Shown: positions 6,596-12,700 of the stretch, piece after piece
Layout: each line of letters begins with the position of its first letter
How positions within the stretch are numbered: position 1 is the stretch's first letter
NCBI GenBank assembly: GCA_021793595.1
Contig: JAJYSL010000110.1
Location: 1 to 12,700 of the forward strand
DNA from: Acidobacteriota bacterium
GTDB lineage: Bacteria > Acidobacteriota > Terriglobia > Terriglobales > Acidobacteriaceae
Length of the DNA: 12,700 bases
Direction of reading: 5' to 3'
The notes under the pieces: generated by a model
Databases searched by the model: none
Told to the model about the DNA's origin: nothing
What the model saw: the letters and a program-made list of their open reading frames with translations, nothing else
Made by a program: the position numbers and the translations under genes

Positions 6596-7579
6596 GCAGA
6601 CCTTGGAAGCGACAATCTTTCTCAGTCCGGCCAGATATGCCGCATCGCGTTGCGCCTCTTCGAGGACATTCGCGGTAATGCCTTCCTTATCCAGTCGGGC
6701 TTTCCAGGCTTCAGCCAATGCGGGTGTTCCCACAATGCAGAGCGACCGCACGTTTTGCAGTATTTTTGCCTTTCGCAGCATTTCAGCCTCCACTTCGAGA
6801 AAAGCTCCATAAAGAAATGCCAATCGCTGGTCTCCAGTTCCGCGGTTGGCCTGCTGCAGCAAACGCACGCAGAAGAGCGCACGGCTCAGCCCCGACCTGC
6901 GTGCTTCGGCAGCGCCCAGTGCCAGCCATTCTTCATCGAGCGCTGTTGGCGATTTTTGCGGTAGAGCGGAGGTCAGCAACGTGTGGGACTGAATGGCATG
7001 AATCATTTCACCGGTCAGAAAGGTGCGGCTGCTGGCAACGCGCGCGCTGGCATCCAGCCATATCCATTTCCAATGCGAACCCAGGTTCAAAACCGCCTCT
7101 TCCGGGCGCAGAAGTCCAAGGCTTATCAAGCCCACGCACAGGGTTTCCTCTCCGCGCATAATATCGGATTTCAAAATTTCGGCGACGGTACTGGTTCCGC
7201 TTCTGGTGCGTACTCCGGGAATCACGGAGAGTTCATATTGGTCGTTTGGGCCCAGGAAAATTCTTCTGACGCTGGCGGCCAACGCGTCCGCACCGGCGGG
7301 CGCAAGCACATGCGGAACTTCCAGCAGACCTTGCGCCGAGCTAATCATGCCAGCAGCGGCAACTTTTCTATTGGTGTTTCCGTTCCCGTTCAGTCCTGCT
7401 ACCATCGCTGTTTCATCCAGCAGATCGATCAACGTGCTTTGCAAATTCAGCCCACGCGTGGCATCGCGCACGCCGAAATCCCGCACCAGGAGTGCATACA
7501 CCTGCGCCCCGCGGGTAAGCCAGACGCGCGTTCGCGTGGTCCCCATGTCCACGCAGAAAAGGGCGGTTTCTTCAGCCAT
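6593..7579 (-). CDS. dgoK: 2-dehydro-3-deoxygalactonokinase
   Basis: A 328-residue cytoplasmic kinase that phosphorylates 2-keto-3-deoxygalactonate to the 6-phosphate (EC 2.7.1.58), the second step of galactonate breakdown. The N-terminal ATP motif CVDMGTTRTRVWL parallels IAIDWGSTNLRAWL of E. coli DgoK. IMRGEET, the NLGSHWKW stretch and FLTGEMIH match the E. coli motifs VMRGEET, PGTHCKW and VMTGELHH. The start is ATG 7577-7579, preceded by AGGAGGT (7583-7589), not the longer frame that reads back into the aldolase. It overlaps the end of the aldolase gene by 8 bases, so the two are translationally coupled, and kinase and aldolase act consecutively. Length is near the usual range (about 290-340). 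Confidence 0.92.
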   Translation of the reverse strand: MAEETALFCVDMGTTRTRVWLTRGAQVYALLVRDFGVRDATRGLNLQSTLIDLLDETAMVAGLNGNGNTNRKVAAAGMISSAQGLLEVPHVLAPAGADALAASVRRIFLGPNDQYELSVIPGVRTRSGTSTVAEILKSDIMRGEETLCVGLISLGLLRPEEAVLNLGSHWKWIWLDASARVASSRTFLTGEMIHAIQSHTLLTSALPQKSPTALDEEWLALGAAEARRSGLSRALFCVRLLQQANRGTGDQRLAFLYGAFLEVEAEMLRKAKILQNVRSLCIVGTPALAEAWKARLDKEGITANVLEEAQRDAAYLAGLRKIVASKVC

Positions 7580-8216
7580 GCGACCTCCTCGCTGCTTGTG
7601 CAAAGCTTTGAGCGCGTTTTTGAAGTTGCCCCCAATCGCCGGTTTGTACCTCCGCGGCACGCACCAACTCTGAGCCAACGGCAACCGCCCAGGCGCCTGT
7701 ATTCAAATATTCGTTTATATTTTCCAGGCTGATCCCTCCCGTGGGAATCAGGCGCACAGAAGGCAATGGTCCGCGCAGGGCCTTCACGTATCCTGGTCCA
7801 AGAGCGTTTGCCGGAAACAGCTTGACCGCATCCGCGCCTTCCTCGATGGCTTGTAATACCTCGGTAGGCGTGTACGCGCCTGGAAACGAGGCCATGTGAT
7901 GCTTTCGGGATGCAGCTATAACGTCTGGCTTCATATTCGGCGAAACAAGGAACGTAGCGCCCGCATCCGCGGTCTCTGCAACATGTCGCACGGTGAGAAT
8001 GGTCCCAGCACCGATGTGCACTCGACCGGCGAACGCATTCGCGATACGCTGGATGCTGGACTGGTAGTTTGGCGAAACTGTCGAGACCTCAACCACCGTT
8101 ACTCCGCCCGCCAGCAGAGTCTCGACCAGCGGAACTTCACGATTCCGGAAGTCTCCGCGCATAATGGCGATCAATCGGGTCTCTTCCAGAGCGGCCAGCA
8201 CTGCTTGCCTGCTCAT
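7572..8216 (-). CDS. dgoA: 2-dehydro-3-deoxy-6-phosphogalactonate (KDPGal) aldolase, DgoA/Eda family
   Basis: A 214-residue class I aldolase that cleaves KDPGal to pyruvate and glyceraldehyde-3-phosphate. Lys132 in VKLFPA is the Schiff-base lysine, Glu43 in VVEV is the acid/base, and GAGT (69-72) and PTGGIS (159-164 region) bind substrate and phosphate. Several details match E. coli DgoA better than Eda: VEVSTVSPN (DgoA VEIPLNSPQ), LGPGYVKAL (FGPQYIKAL) and VGSELVRA (LGSDLYRA). With DgoK beside it, galactonate rather than gluconate specificity is likely. The start is ATG 8214-8216, overlapping the transporter stop in ATGA. No separate ribosome binding site is evident, so coupling is expected. 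A longer frame to 8300 lies inside the transporter gene and is not used. Confidence 0.9.
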   Translation of the reverse strand: MSRQAVLAALEETRLIAIMRGDFRNREVPLVETLLAGGVTVVEVSTVSPNYQSSIQRIANAFAGRVHIGAGTILTVRHVAETADAGATFLVSPNMKPDVIAASRKHHMASFPGAYTPTEVLQAIEEGADAVKLFPANALGPGYVKALRGPLPSVRLIPTGGISLENINEYLNTGAWAVAVGSELVRAAEVQTGDWGQLQKRAQSFAQAARRSHG

Positions 8217-9448
8217 GCATACACCGTTGATGGGTTCATATTTCCCTGTCCGCCTTTCCGCAGGTTCCAAATCAAGAACAGCGCCAATGGATGAAGACAT
8301 CCCATCGCCAAAAAAGCCGGCATGAATCCTGCGTGGGCGACACTGTGAGCGATGATCTCCGTTGACAACAGTCCACCGAGTCCGCTTCCCGCGGCGACGA
8401 ACCCGAACGCGGTTGCGATTTGTTCGCTGGGGAACAGGTCAACCAACGCGGCGGACAAGGTGATCAGCCATGTCATATGAGCAAACGCGATGATGCTTGC
8501 GACGATCAACCCAGCCGGGAACGACGATAGAAAATACACCAATGGACTCAACGGCAACAGGACCGCAGCGGCTGTCATTACCAGTTGGCGTGCTTGCAAG
8601 GTTCGCACTCCGGCGCGGATGACCTGTCCGGATATCCACCCGCCAAGCACCGATCCCAGGTCAGCGGCAAAATATACGATCCACACCGTATGCCCTACCC
8701 GGCCCAAAGACAAATGTCTGTGATCGTTCAGGTACTTTGGATACCAGAATAGATAGAAATACCAGACGGGATCTGTCAGCATCCTGGCAAAGAGCAGTAA
8801 CCATAGATTGCGACTTTGCAGGATGACGCGCCAGGCCGACTGCATTTTCGTTGCGTTCGCACGGCACGGCGAGGATGGAGACGACGTACGATAGAGCAGG
8901 AGCCACGGTGCAACCCAGCACAAGCCGGCGAGGCCGGTTGCGAGAAACACTGACCGCCAGCCAAGGGCGTTGGTAAGGGAAGCGATCAGCGGCGGTGCGA
9001 TCATCGCGCCAAGCGTTGCCCCCGCGGTATAGATGCCGATCGCCAGCGCTCGATCTTCCGCGGCAAAAAGCTCACTGACCACCTTTGGTCCCACGACCCA
9101 TACACCCGCCTCGCCCACGCCCAATAACAATCGTCCAAAGCCCAGCATGACGGTGGTATGGGCGAAGAAAGGGATCAACTCTGCGAGAGACCAGACCACA
9201 ATCAAAACGGTCATACTCACTCGCACGCCGAGCTTATCGCAAAAGGGCCCAGTGACAGCGTAGGCGGCGGAATACGCAAATAGAAATACAGAAACTACAT
9301 GCCCGTATGAGATGTCGCTCATGCCAAACGCGCGTTGAATAGTGGTCGCGAGAATCGAAAGACTCTGGCGATCGACATAATTCAGAACAGTCGCGATCAG
9401 CAGCAAGCCGACGACCCACCACCGCAGATCTACGAGACTTCTTTTCAA
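8213..9448 (-). CDS. MFS transporter, sugar-acid (hexuronate/galactonate) type
   Basis: A 411-residue inner-membrane protein with about twelve hydrophobic segments and a central hydrophilic loop near residue 200. LNYVDRQSLSI (about 22-32) in the first helix is the signature of the anion:cation symporter family (ExuT, DgoT, GudP). FCDKLGVR after helix 2 is the MFS loop motif, and GRLLLGVGEAG is in helix 4. Proton-coupled uptake of galactonate or a related acid would supply the kinase and aldolase that follow. The start is TTG (9446-9448) in a TTGA overlap with the epimerase stop, with GAGAGG a few bases upstream. The exact substrate cannot be decided from sequence. Confidence 0.88.
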   Translation of the reverse strand: MKRSLVDLRWWVVGLLLIATVLNYVDRQSLSILATTIQRAFGMSDISYGHVVSVFLFAYSAAYAVTGPFCDKLGVRVSMTVLIVVWSLAELIPFFAHTTVMLGFGRLLLGVGEAGVWVVGPKVVSELFAAEDRALAIGIYTAGATLGAMIAPPLIASLTNALGWRSVFLATGLAGLCWVAPWLLLYRTSSPSSPCRANATKMQSAWRVILQSRNLWLLLFARMLTDPVWYFYLFWYPKYLNDHRHLSLGRVGHTVWIVYFAADLGSVLGGWISGQVIRAGVRTLQARQLVMTAAAVLLPLSPLVYFLSSFPAGLIVASIIAFAHMTWLITLSAALVDLFPSEQIATAFGFVAAGSGLGGLLSTEIIAHSVAHAGFMPAFLAMGCLHPLALFLIWNLRKGGQGNMNPSTVYA

Positions 9449-10533
9449 AGGACCTCTCCATTCGCTCGAATCTCGTGCACCTCGAGCGGCCGGTCAAATG
9501 CCGTTGCTTCCCACGTCGCAGACGTCGTGGCTCCGGGGTGCAGTATAGTTGCGGTTCCACGCTCGACCGCACGGGCCAAACTGGGCAAATCGTTCGCCGG
9601 CTCCAGTGCGGCCAAATAATGCATTCCATACCACGGATATCCGTTTCCACCCCGGTAAAGCTGCCAGAAGCCCAGTACGGGAAATTTCTTAGCGTCCCAC
9701 TTGAGCGCCCATCCAACTTTAAGCTCTGGATTCACGATGGCAAACCAGCCCTGCTCAAAGCCCGTCAGCCGGACGAAATCGTGACTTTTTACTTCTGGCG
9801 CGGGCATCGCAGACAAATCGATCTTCCGTCCGTTTCCATCCAACAGCCACGGCCAATCGCCACGTTGTTTGGCGGCGAGACGCGCACCGAGGGGGACTTC
9901 CGCTCCCGTGGCCGCACTGCAGGTCGGTAGATAGATACGGCAATTTTCGTCCAGAAATGGCCAGCCCAGGGTGGGATGCTGGCCCCACAGCGCCTCAACT
10001 GTCTGCGCACCGAAATTGGTGATCGTTTCTTCGATCGTGAGAGTGCCGCTCTGTCGGCGCAGCCACATCGTCTTTTCTACCTGCAGTGGGATGCGCGTCA
10101 GTCGGACTTCAAAGCGTACGCCAATCTTCTCAACATCGTCTTGAAGAACTGTGTAGCTCCATGGCAACAACGTGGACTCTCCGTGATTGCCCCAGCTTGC
10201 GCCTCTGTGAGTGCATGGTTCCGGACCGTTCGGCAACATCTCATACCAGCCACCGGCAAAGTGGTCGCGGAAATCGCCCTCCGGTCGAGGGCTGCTTTTC
10301 CCCACAACTACATGACGAAGACCCGTTGGCGAATGCCATAAAACATCCACATCGGAGGGTTTCCAGAGAAATTCCAAAATGTCGGTGCCTTTGTCAGCCG
10401 CCACGAGGACGCGAATCTTCTCGTTCTCCAGGGTGATGCAACGATGTCCGCGAAAGATGAACTCTCGCAATCGGCATCCATAGTTTCGTTCCCAGGCCGA
10501 GTTCGCATAACGCCCCATCGCTAGTCCAGCCAT
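9445..10533 (-). CDS. Aldose 1-epimerase (galactose mutarotase) superfamily protein
   Basis: A 362-residue protein of the galactose mutarotase-like fold, which interconverts sugar anomers. His117 in ASWGNHGES and His186 in LWGQHPTLGWPF fit the two catalytic histidines of GalM (NHG..., and the H of the second strand). A glutamate late in the chain (AALEPAND) fits the catalytic base. The family is broad, and some members act on unknown substrates. It begins at ATG 10531-10533 or, more economically, ATG 10516-10518, which follows the stop of the decayed SDR by 2 bases as expected of an operon neighbour. The ribosome binding site is poor for both. It leads the surviving operon and could supply the anomer needed by a sugar dehydrogenase. 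Confidence 0.75.
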   Translation of the reverse strand: MAGLAMGRYANSAWERNYGCRLREFIFRGHRCITLENEKIRVLVAADKGTDILEFLWKPSDVDVLWHSPTGLRHVVVGKSSPRPEGDFRDHFAGGWYEMLPNGPEPCTHRGASWGNHGESTLLPWSYTVLQDDVEKIGVRFEVRLTRIPLQVEKTMWLRRQSGTLTIEETITNFGAQTVEALWGQHPTLGWPFLDENCRIYLPTCSAATGAEVPLGARLAAKQRGDWPWLLDGNGRKIDLSAMPAPEVKSHDFVRLTGFEQGWFAIVNPELKVGWALKWDAKKFPVLGFWQLYRGGNGYPWYGMHYLAALEPANDLPSLARAVERGTATILHPGATTSATWEATAFDRPLEVHEIRANGEVL

Positions 10534-10869
10534 TTGTGGCCAGTGTTTGCATCGTCATGGGCAACATAAGTGCCGCCGCTAATAAAAGAGTGGCTCTCCC
10601 GATTGAGAACCAATGCGAGGTTCGCCATATCTCCCTGCGTCCCTAACAATTCTGAGGGATTTCTTCGCACATTCCACTCTCGCGCGATTACGAAGCCTGA
10701 CACTCTCCAGAACATTTCGTAGCGAAGATCGAATGTGTCTCCGTAGCTTCGGTTGGTTGCCCGCACATTGGTGTTTGGCATCGCCGCGCAAATCATGTCC
10801 TGGATGCTTCCAGTAACGGTGCCCATGCTGAACTGCAAAAGGGATGGGGTTGTAAAGTACATCCATGCT
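10521..10869 (-). pseudogene. Remnant of a short-chain dehydrogenase at the head of the galactonate operon
   Basis: The last 42 residues before the stop at 10521 match the C-terminus of the intact SDR at 3199-3975. LLGTQGDMANLALVL aligns with RLGTPEDVAKLALFL, then HSFISGGTYVA with SSFITGGTYVI, and both end in a W-x-D. Near 10866, in another frame, MDVLYNPIPF resembles the (R)IDILYNN motif that precedes the catalytic half. The cofactor loop TGxxxGIG and the YxxxK catalytic pair are gone, and the middle is shifted between frames with large deletions. A 149-codon frame from 10970 to 10521 is open, but its ATG lies inside the promoter and its first 90 residues look like no SDR. The stop is only 2 bases before an ATG of the epimerase, as in an ancestral operon. 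Confidence 0.7.
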
Positions 10870-10945
10870 GCGAAATGACGATCATTCTTAGGGCCGGATT
10901 TCGCCTCTGTTTGCGCACAGAAAGATTCTCCGTGGAATATCGAAG

Positions 10946-10975
10946 ACTGTAATCTGTCCGCTATTGGCATGTCAA
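10946..10975 (-). promoter_or_regulatory. Sigma-70 type promoter for the galactonate/GH31 operon
   Basis: On the minus strand TTGACA (10970-10975), an 18-base spacer and TACAGT (10946-10951). The A/T-rich AAAATATAAAATATC just upstream could serve as an UP element. The box ATATCAGACTTGACAT (10969-10984) differs by one base from the one ahead of the intact SDR. It drives leftward through the SDR remnant into the epimerase gene. Confidence 0.6.
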
Positions 10976-11168
10976 GTCTGATATTTTATATTTTGCGTAT
11001 TCGAGAAATAATTCCGCCTATTGATAGATTATGTCCGGCGTTTCTCAAAAAAACTAAAGAAGGCGTGCGATGTTTAGCCATCTCACACAGGCGTTGATTG
11101 ACAGGCGCTTCTGGCCCCACTGCTATGTCGTAAATATCTCCTTCGTAAAAATGACGTTGCAGCAAATA
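10976..11168. other. AT-rich spacer between the operon promoter and the insertion sequence
   Basis: About 190 bases without a supported gene. It contains an A-run (TCAAAAAAACTAAAG, near 11045) and scattered promoter-like hexamers such as TTGACA at 11098-11103, which has no good -10 at normal spacing. I see no RNA gene or clear hairpin. Confidence 0.5.
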
Positions 11169-11189
11169 CCAGGAGTTTCCTCAGAATTT
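11169..11189 (+). repeat. Left terminal inverted repeat of the IS4-like element
   Basis: Starts CCAGGAGTTTCC. It pairs with 12549-12569; the only mismatch is the seventh base (G on the left, C on the right). Confidence 0.85.
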
Positions 11190-11289
11190 GAGTGCTGAAT
11201 CGGGCAAACGCAAAGAAGCGGCAGGGGACGAAATCGGTGATAGCAGGGTTTTTTGCGAGAAATCCTGACTATCCCGGAGGCGTCCCCAG

Positions 11290-12557
11290 ATGCAAGATAG
11301 CAAACTACGTTCGCGACTGAAAGCGCAGTTGACGAAGTCTCCACCGAGCTATGCGGCGGGCTCAGTCGGCCGCTGGAGAAGTTCGTTGCGCAGATGCTGT
11401 TCGGCATCCAGGCCAGCCAGGATGTGAAATTGAGCAGCATCGCCCGCAGTCTAAAAGAAGAGATTCCCCTCATCAAGACGGAGGACCGTCTGTCCCGCAA
11501 TCTGAAGACGGCGAAATTGGAAGCGGAACTGACTTCGCAGTTGGCCAGCATGACCAGCCAGCGCGTGGAGCACAACACCGTGCTGTACCTGGCCCTGAGC
11601 GACATTCGCAAAGAGTATGCCCGGAAGATGGAGTACCTGGCCCCGATCCACGACGGCAGCACCGGCCAGGTGCATGCGGGCTACTGGCTGTGCGCCATCA
11701 CCGGGGCCGAGGTGAATGGCAGTGAAATCCTGCCGCTTTATCAGAAGCTGTATTCGGCGGAGGCCAGGGATTTCACCGGCTAAGATGCGGAAGTCCTCTC
11801 TGGCGTCGATCAGGTCCGGGCCTACACCGGGGGCCGCGGCATCTGGACCATGGACCGCGGCGGCGACCGCAAGAAGCTGTTGGAACCCTTGCTGGACCGG
11901 CACGAACGCTTCGTCATCCGCTCCACGGGGAAACGCTTCGTCATCGGCAGAGACCATCTCCAACGCAGTGTGGCCGAGCTTGGGTGCAAATGCCGGCTGC
12001 GCCATCGGGCGCGAGTCATCAAGATTCAGGACGGACAAGAGAAGATCTATGACTTGCGTTATGGCGAGGAGCCGATTCGCCTCCTCGGGCGCGACGAACC
12101 CCTGGACCTGGTGGTGGCTGGATTCGGAGAAGAACCGATGCTGCTGCTGACCAACGCGCTGAAAGGAGCGCGGGACTCGCAATCGCTATGGTGGATCGCC
12201 CAAATCTACCTGACACGCTGGAAAATTGAGGAGACTTTTCGCTTCCTTAAACAGAGCCATAACCTGGAGGACATCCGGGTGATGAAGTATCGGCGATTGA
12301 AGAACCTGGTTGTGCTGGTCACGGCGGCGGCCTACTTTGCCGCGACCTTCCCGAGGCAGCAGATGAAGCTGCGCATCCTCTGCGAGAAGCTGCTGATCAT
12401 CTCCCAGCGCTTCTTCGGTATTCCGCCCTTCCGCTTCTATGCCCTGGCCGATGGAATCAAGCGAATTCTGTCTGGAACCAGCTTCAATCCGCTGCAACAA
12501 ACCCCGCCAAGTTTACAGATGGACCTCCTGCTCGGCTGGCAGGGCGAAAAATTCTGA
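11290..12557 (+). pseudogene. IS4-family DDE transposase, broken by a frameshift and an in-frame stop
   Basis: ATG 11290, with GGAGG 9 bases upstream (11276-11280), starts MQDSKLRSRLKAQLTK. The frame then fails near 11338, where AAGTCTCC would read through as K-F-S-T-E-L if one T were restored (AAGTTCTCC). From there the protein continues in one frame to 12557 except for TAA at 11781-11783, probably a changed GAA. The catalytic aspartates are visible in LALSDIRK and TMDRGGD. The signature Y-x2-R-x3-E-x6-K of IS4 transposases is present as YLTRWKIEETFRFLK, supplying the third catalytic residue. The 3' end runs into the right inverted repeat. About 420 residues can be reconstructed, a normal length. 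Neither half alone carries a full DDE set, so the element cannot move by itself. This stretch is GC-rich (42 G/C in line 12061-12120). Confidence 0.9.
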
Positions 12558-12569
12558 GGAAAGTCCTGG
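12549..12569 (-). repeat. Right terminal inverted repeat of the IS4-like element
   Basis: Reverse complement of 11169-11189 with one mismatch. It includes the stop codon of the transposase (12555-12557). Confidence 0.85.
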
Positions 12570-12603
12570 CATGGCAAAGGGGTGCGCGACATAAAAGTGG
12601 GAA

Positions 12604-12700
12604 TCATGCGGCCCGGCGACCCTCCCAGTAATCCTCGAATTGGCCGTTGAGATGGCAGCACCGCAGGGCGACGATGGCGTTTGCCCCTCGGACGGTCCAG
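12604..12700 (-). CDS. C-terminal end of a second transposase, ISKra4-like (partial, runs off the right edge)
   Basis: On the minus strand, 31 residues enter from the right edge and end at TGA (12604-12606): WTVRGANAIVALRCC, then FEDYWEGRRAA. This W-(T)-V-x-GA-(N/Q)-A-I-x-ALR ending followed by F-E-D-(Y/F)-W-E is the tail I associate with ISKra4-family transposases. It is a family recollection, not a search result. The bases just beyond the stop (about 12580-12603, GGGGTGCGCGACATAAAAG) may hold the element's terminal repeat, and the IS4-like element ends about 10 bases further on. Confidence 0.6.
   Translation of the reverse strand, partial: WTVRGANAIVALRCCHLNGQFEDYWEGRRAA

Larger units (their letters stand above)
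11169..12569 (+). mobile_element. Decayed IS4-family insertion sequence, about 1.4 kb
   Basis: The element is bounded by 21-bp inverted repeats (11169-11189 and 12549-12569) that match at 20 of 21 positions, starting CCAGGA and ending CAGAATTT. One transposase gene fills the interior in the same orientation. The size is typical of IS4-family elements. I find no convincing target-site duplication at either edge, so the copy is old, was rearranged, or its true ends lie a few bases outside. Confidence 0.85.

Noticed and set aside
6983..7732. Long plus-strand open frame of 249 codons opposite dgoK
   Set aside because: It lies antisense to a well-supported kinase gene in GC-rich DNA, has low-complexity, arginine/histidine-rich residues and no family resemblance.
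10876..10970. ATG at 10968-10970 as the start of a 149-residue protein
   Set aside because: The codon overlaps the TTGACA -35 element and the first part of the translation is not protein-like; only the C-terminal part is SDR-derived.
11451..12182. Minus-strand open frame of 243 codons opposite the transposase
   Set aside because: The plus strand carries the IS4 catalytic motifs in order; the reverse frame is a compositional shadow.
11155..12582. Target-site duplication around the IS4-like element
   Set aside because: The only shared string near both ends is GCAAA at unequal distances (11162-11166 and 12574-12578), too short and misplaced.
1..12700. tRNA, rRNA, CRISPR arrays, phage attachment sites, replication origin
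   Set aside because: Read for T-loop (GGTTCGAATCC-like) sequences, regularly spaced repeats and iterons; none found.

Overview
The window reads as accessory carbohydrate-catabolism DNA from a free-living, probably Gram-negative heterotroph. The mix of a secreted GH31 glycosidase, sugar-acid enzymes and old insertion sequences, with good AGGAGG-type ribosome binding sites, would suit a soil bacterium such as an Acidobacteriota. This is an impression from gene content; nothing in the window fixes the taxon (no rRNA, no phylogenetic marker).

Layout. At 2-88 there is the tail of an unrecognised gene. From 3004 down to 153, on the minus strand, lies a compact three-gene operon: a GntR/FCD regulator, an enolase-superfamily (mandelate racemase type) sugar-acid dehydratase-like enzyme, and a DapA-superfamily lyase/aldolase. 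A short-chain dehydrogenase (SDR, 3199-3975) diverges from it. The shared 194-bp intergenic region holds a good sigma-70 promoter and a perfect 18-bp palindrome next to it. After a 310-bp spacer with no convincing gene comes a second minus-strand operon, read from 10533 down to 4286: aldose 1-epimerase-like protein, MFS sugar-acid transporter, 2-dehydro-3-deoxy-6-phosphogalactonate (KDPGal) aldolase, 2-dehydro-3-deoxygalactonokinase (DgoK), and a signal-peptide-bearing GH31 glycoside hydrolase. The first four genes overlap by 4 to 89 bases or less, depending on start choice; the overlaps of TTGA, ATGA and 8 bases point to translational coupling.

How the genes fit together. The second operon contains the lower half of the galactonate (DeLey-Doudoroff) route: uptake, phosphorylation of 2-keto-3-deoxygalactonate and cleavage to pyruvate plus glyceraldehyde-3-phosphate, with an exported glycosidase and an epimerase to supply sugar. 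The oxidising step is missing from this operon, but a wrecked SDR gene (10521-10869) sits at its head, just behind a promoter. The intact SDR at 3199 resembles the wreck down to the last residues, and both lie behind a nearly identical 16-base box with TTGACA, an 18-base spacer and TACAGT. The simplest reading is that the two modules share ancestry and perhaps regulation, and that the left module may now supply the dehydrogenase and dehydratase steps. This is inference.

The right end (11169-12569) is a decayed IS4-type insertion sequence of about 1.4 kb with 21-bp inverted repeats (20/21 matching) and a transposase broken by one frameshift and one in-frame stop. It abuts the 3' end of a second, different transposase gene (ISKra4-like) that runs out of the window at 12700. 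No tRNA, rRNA, CRISPR array or replication origin was seen.
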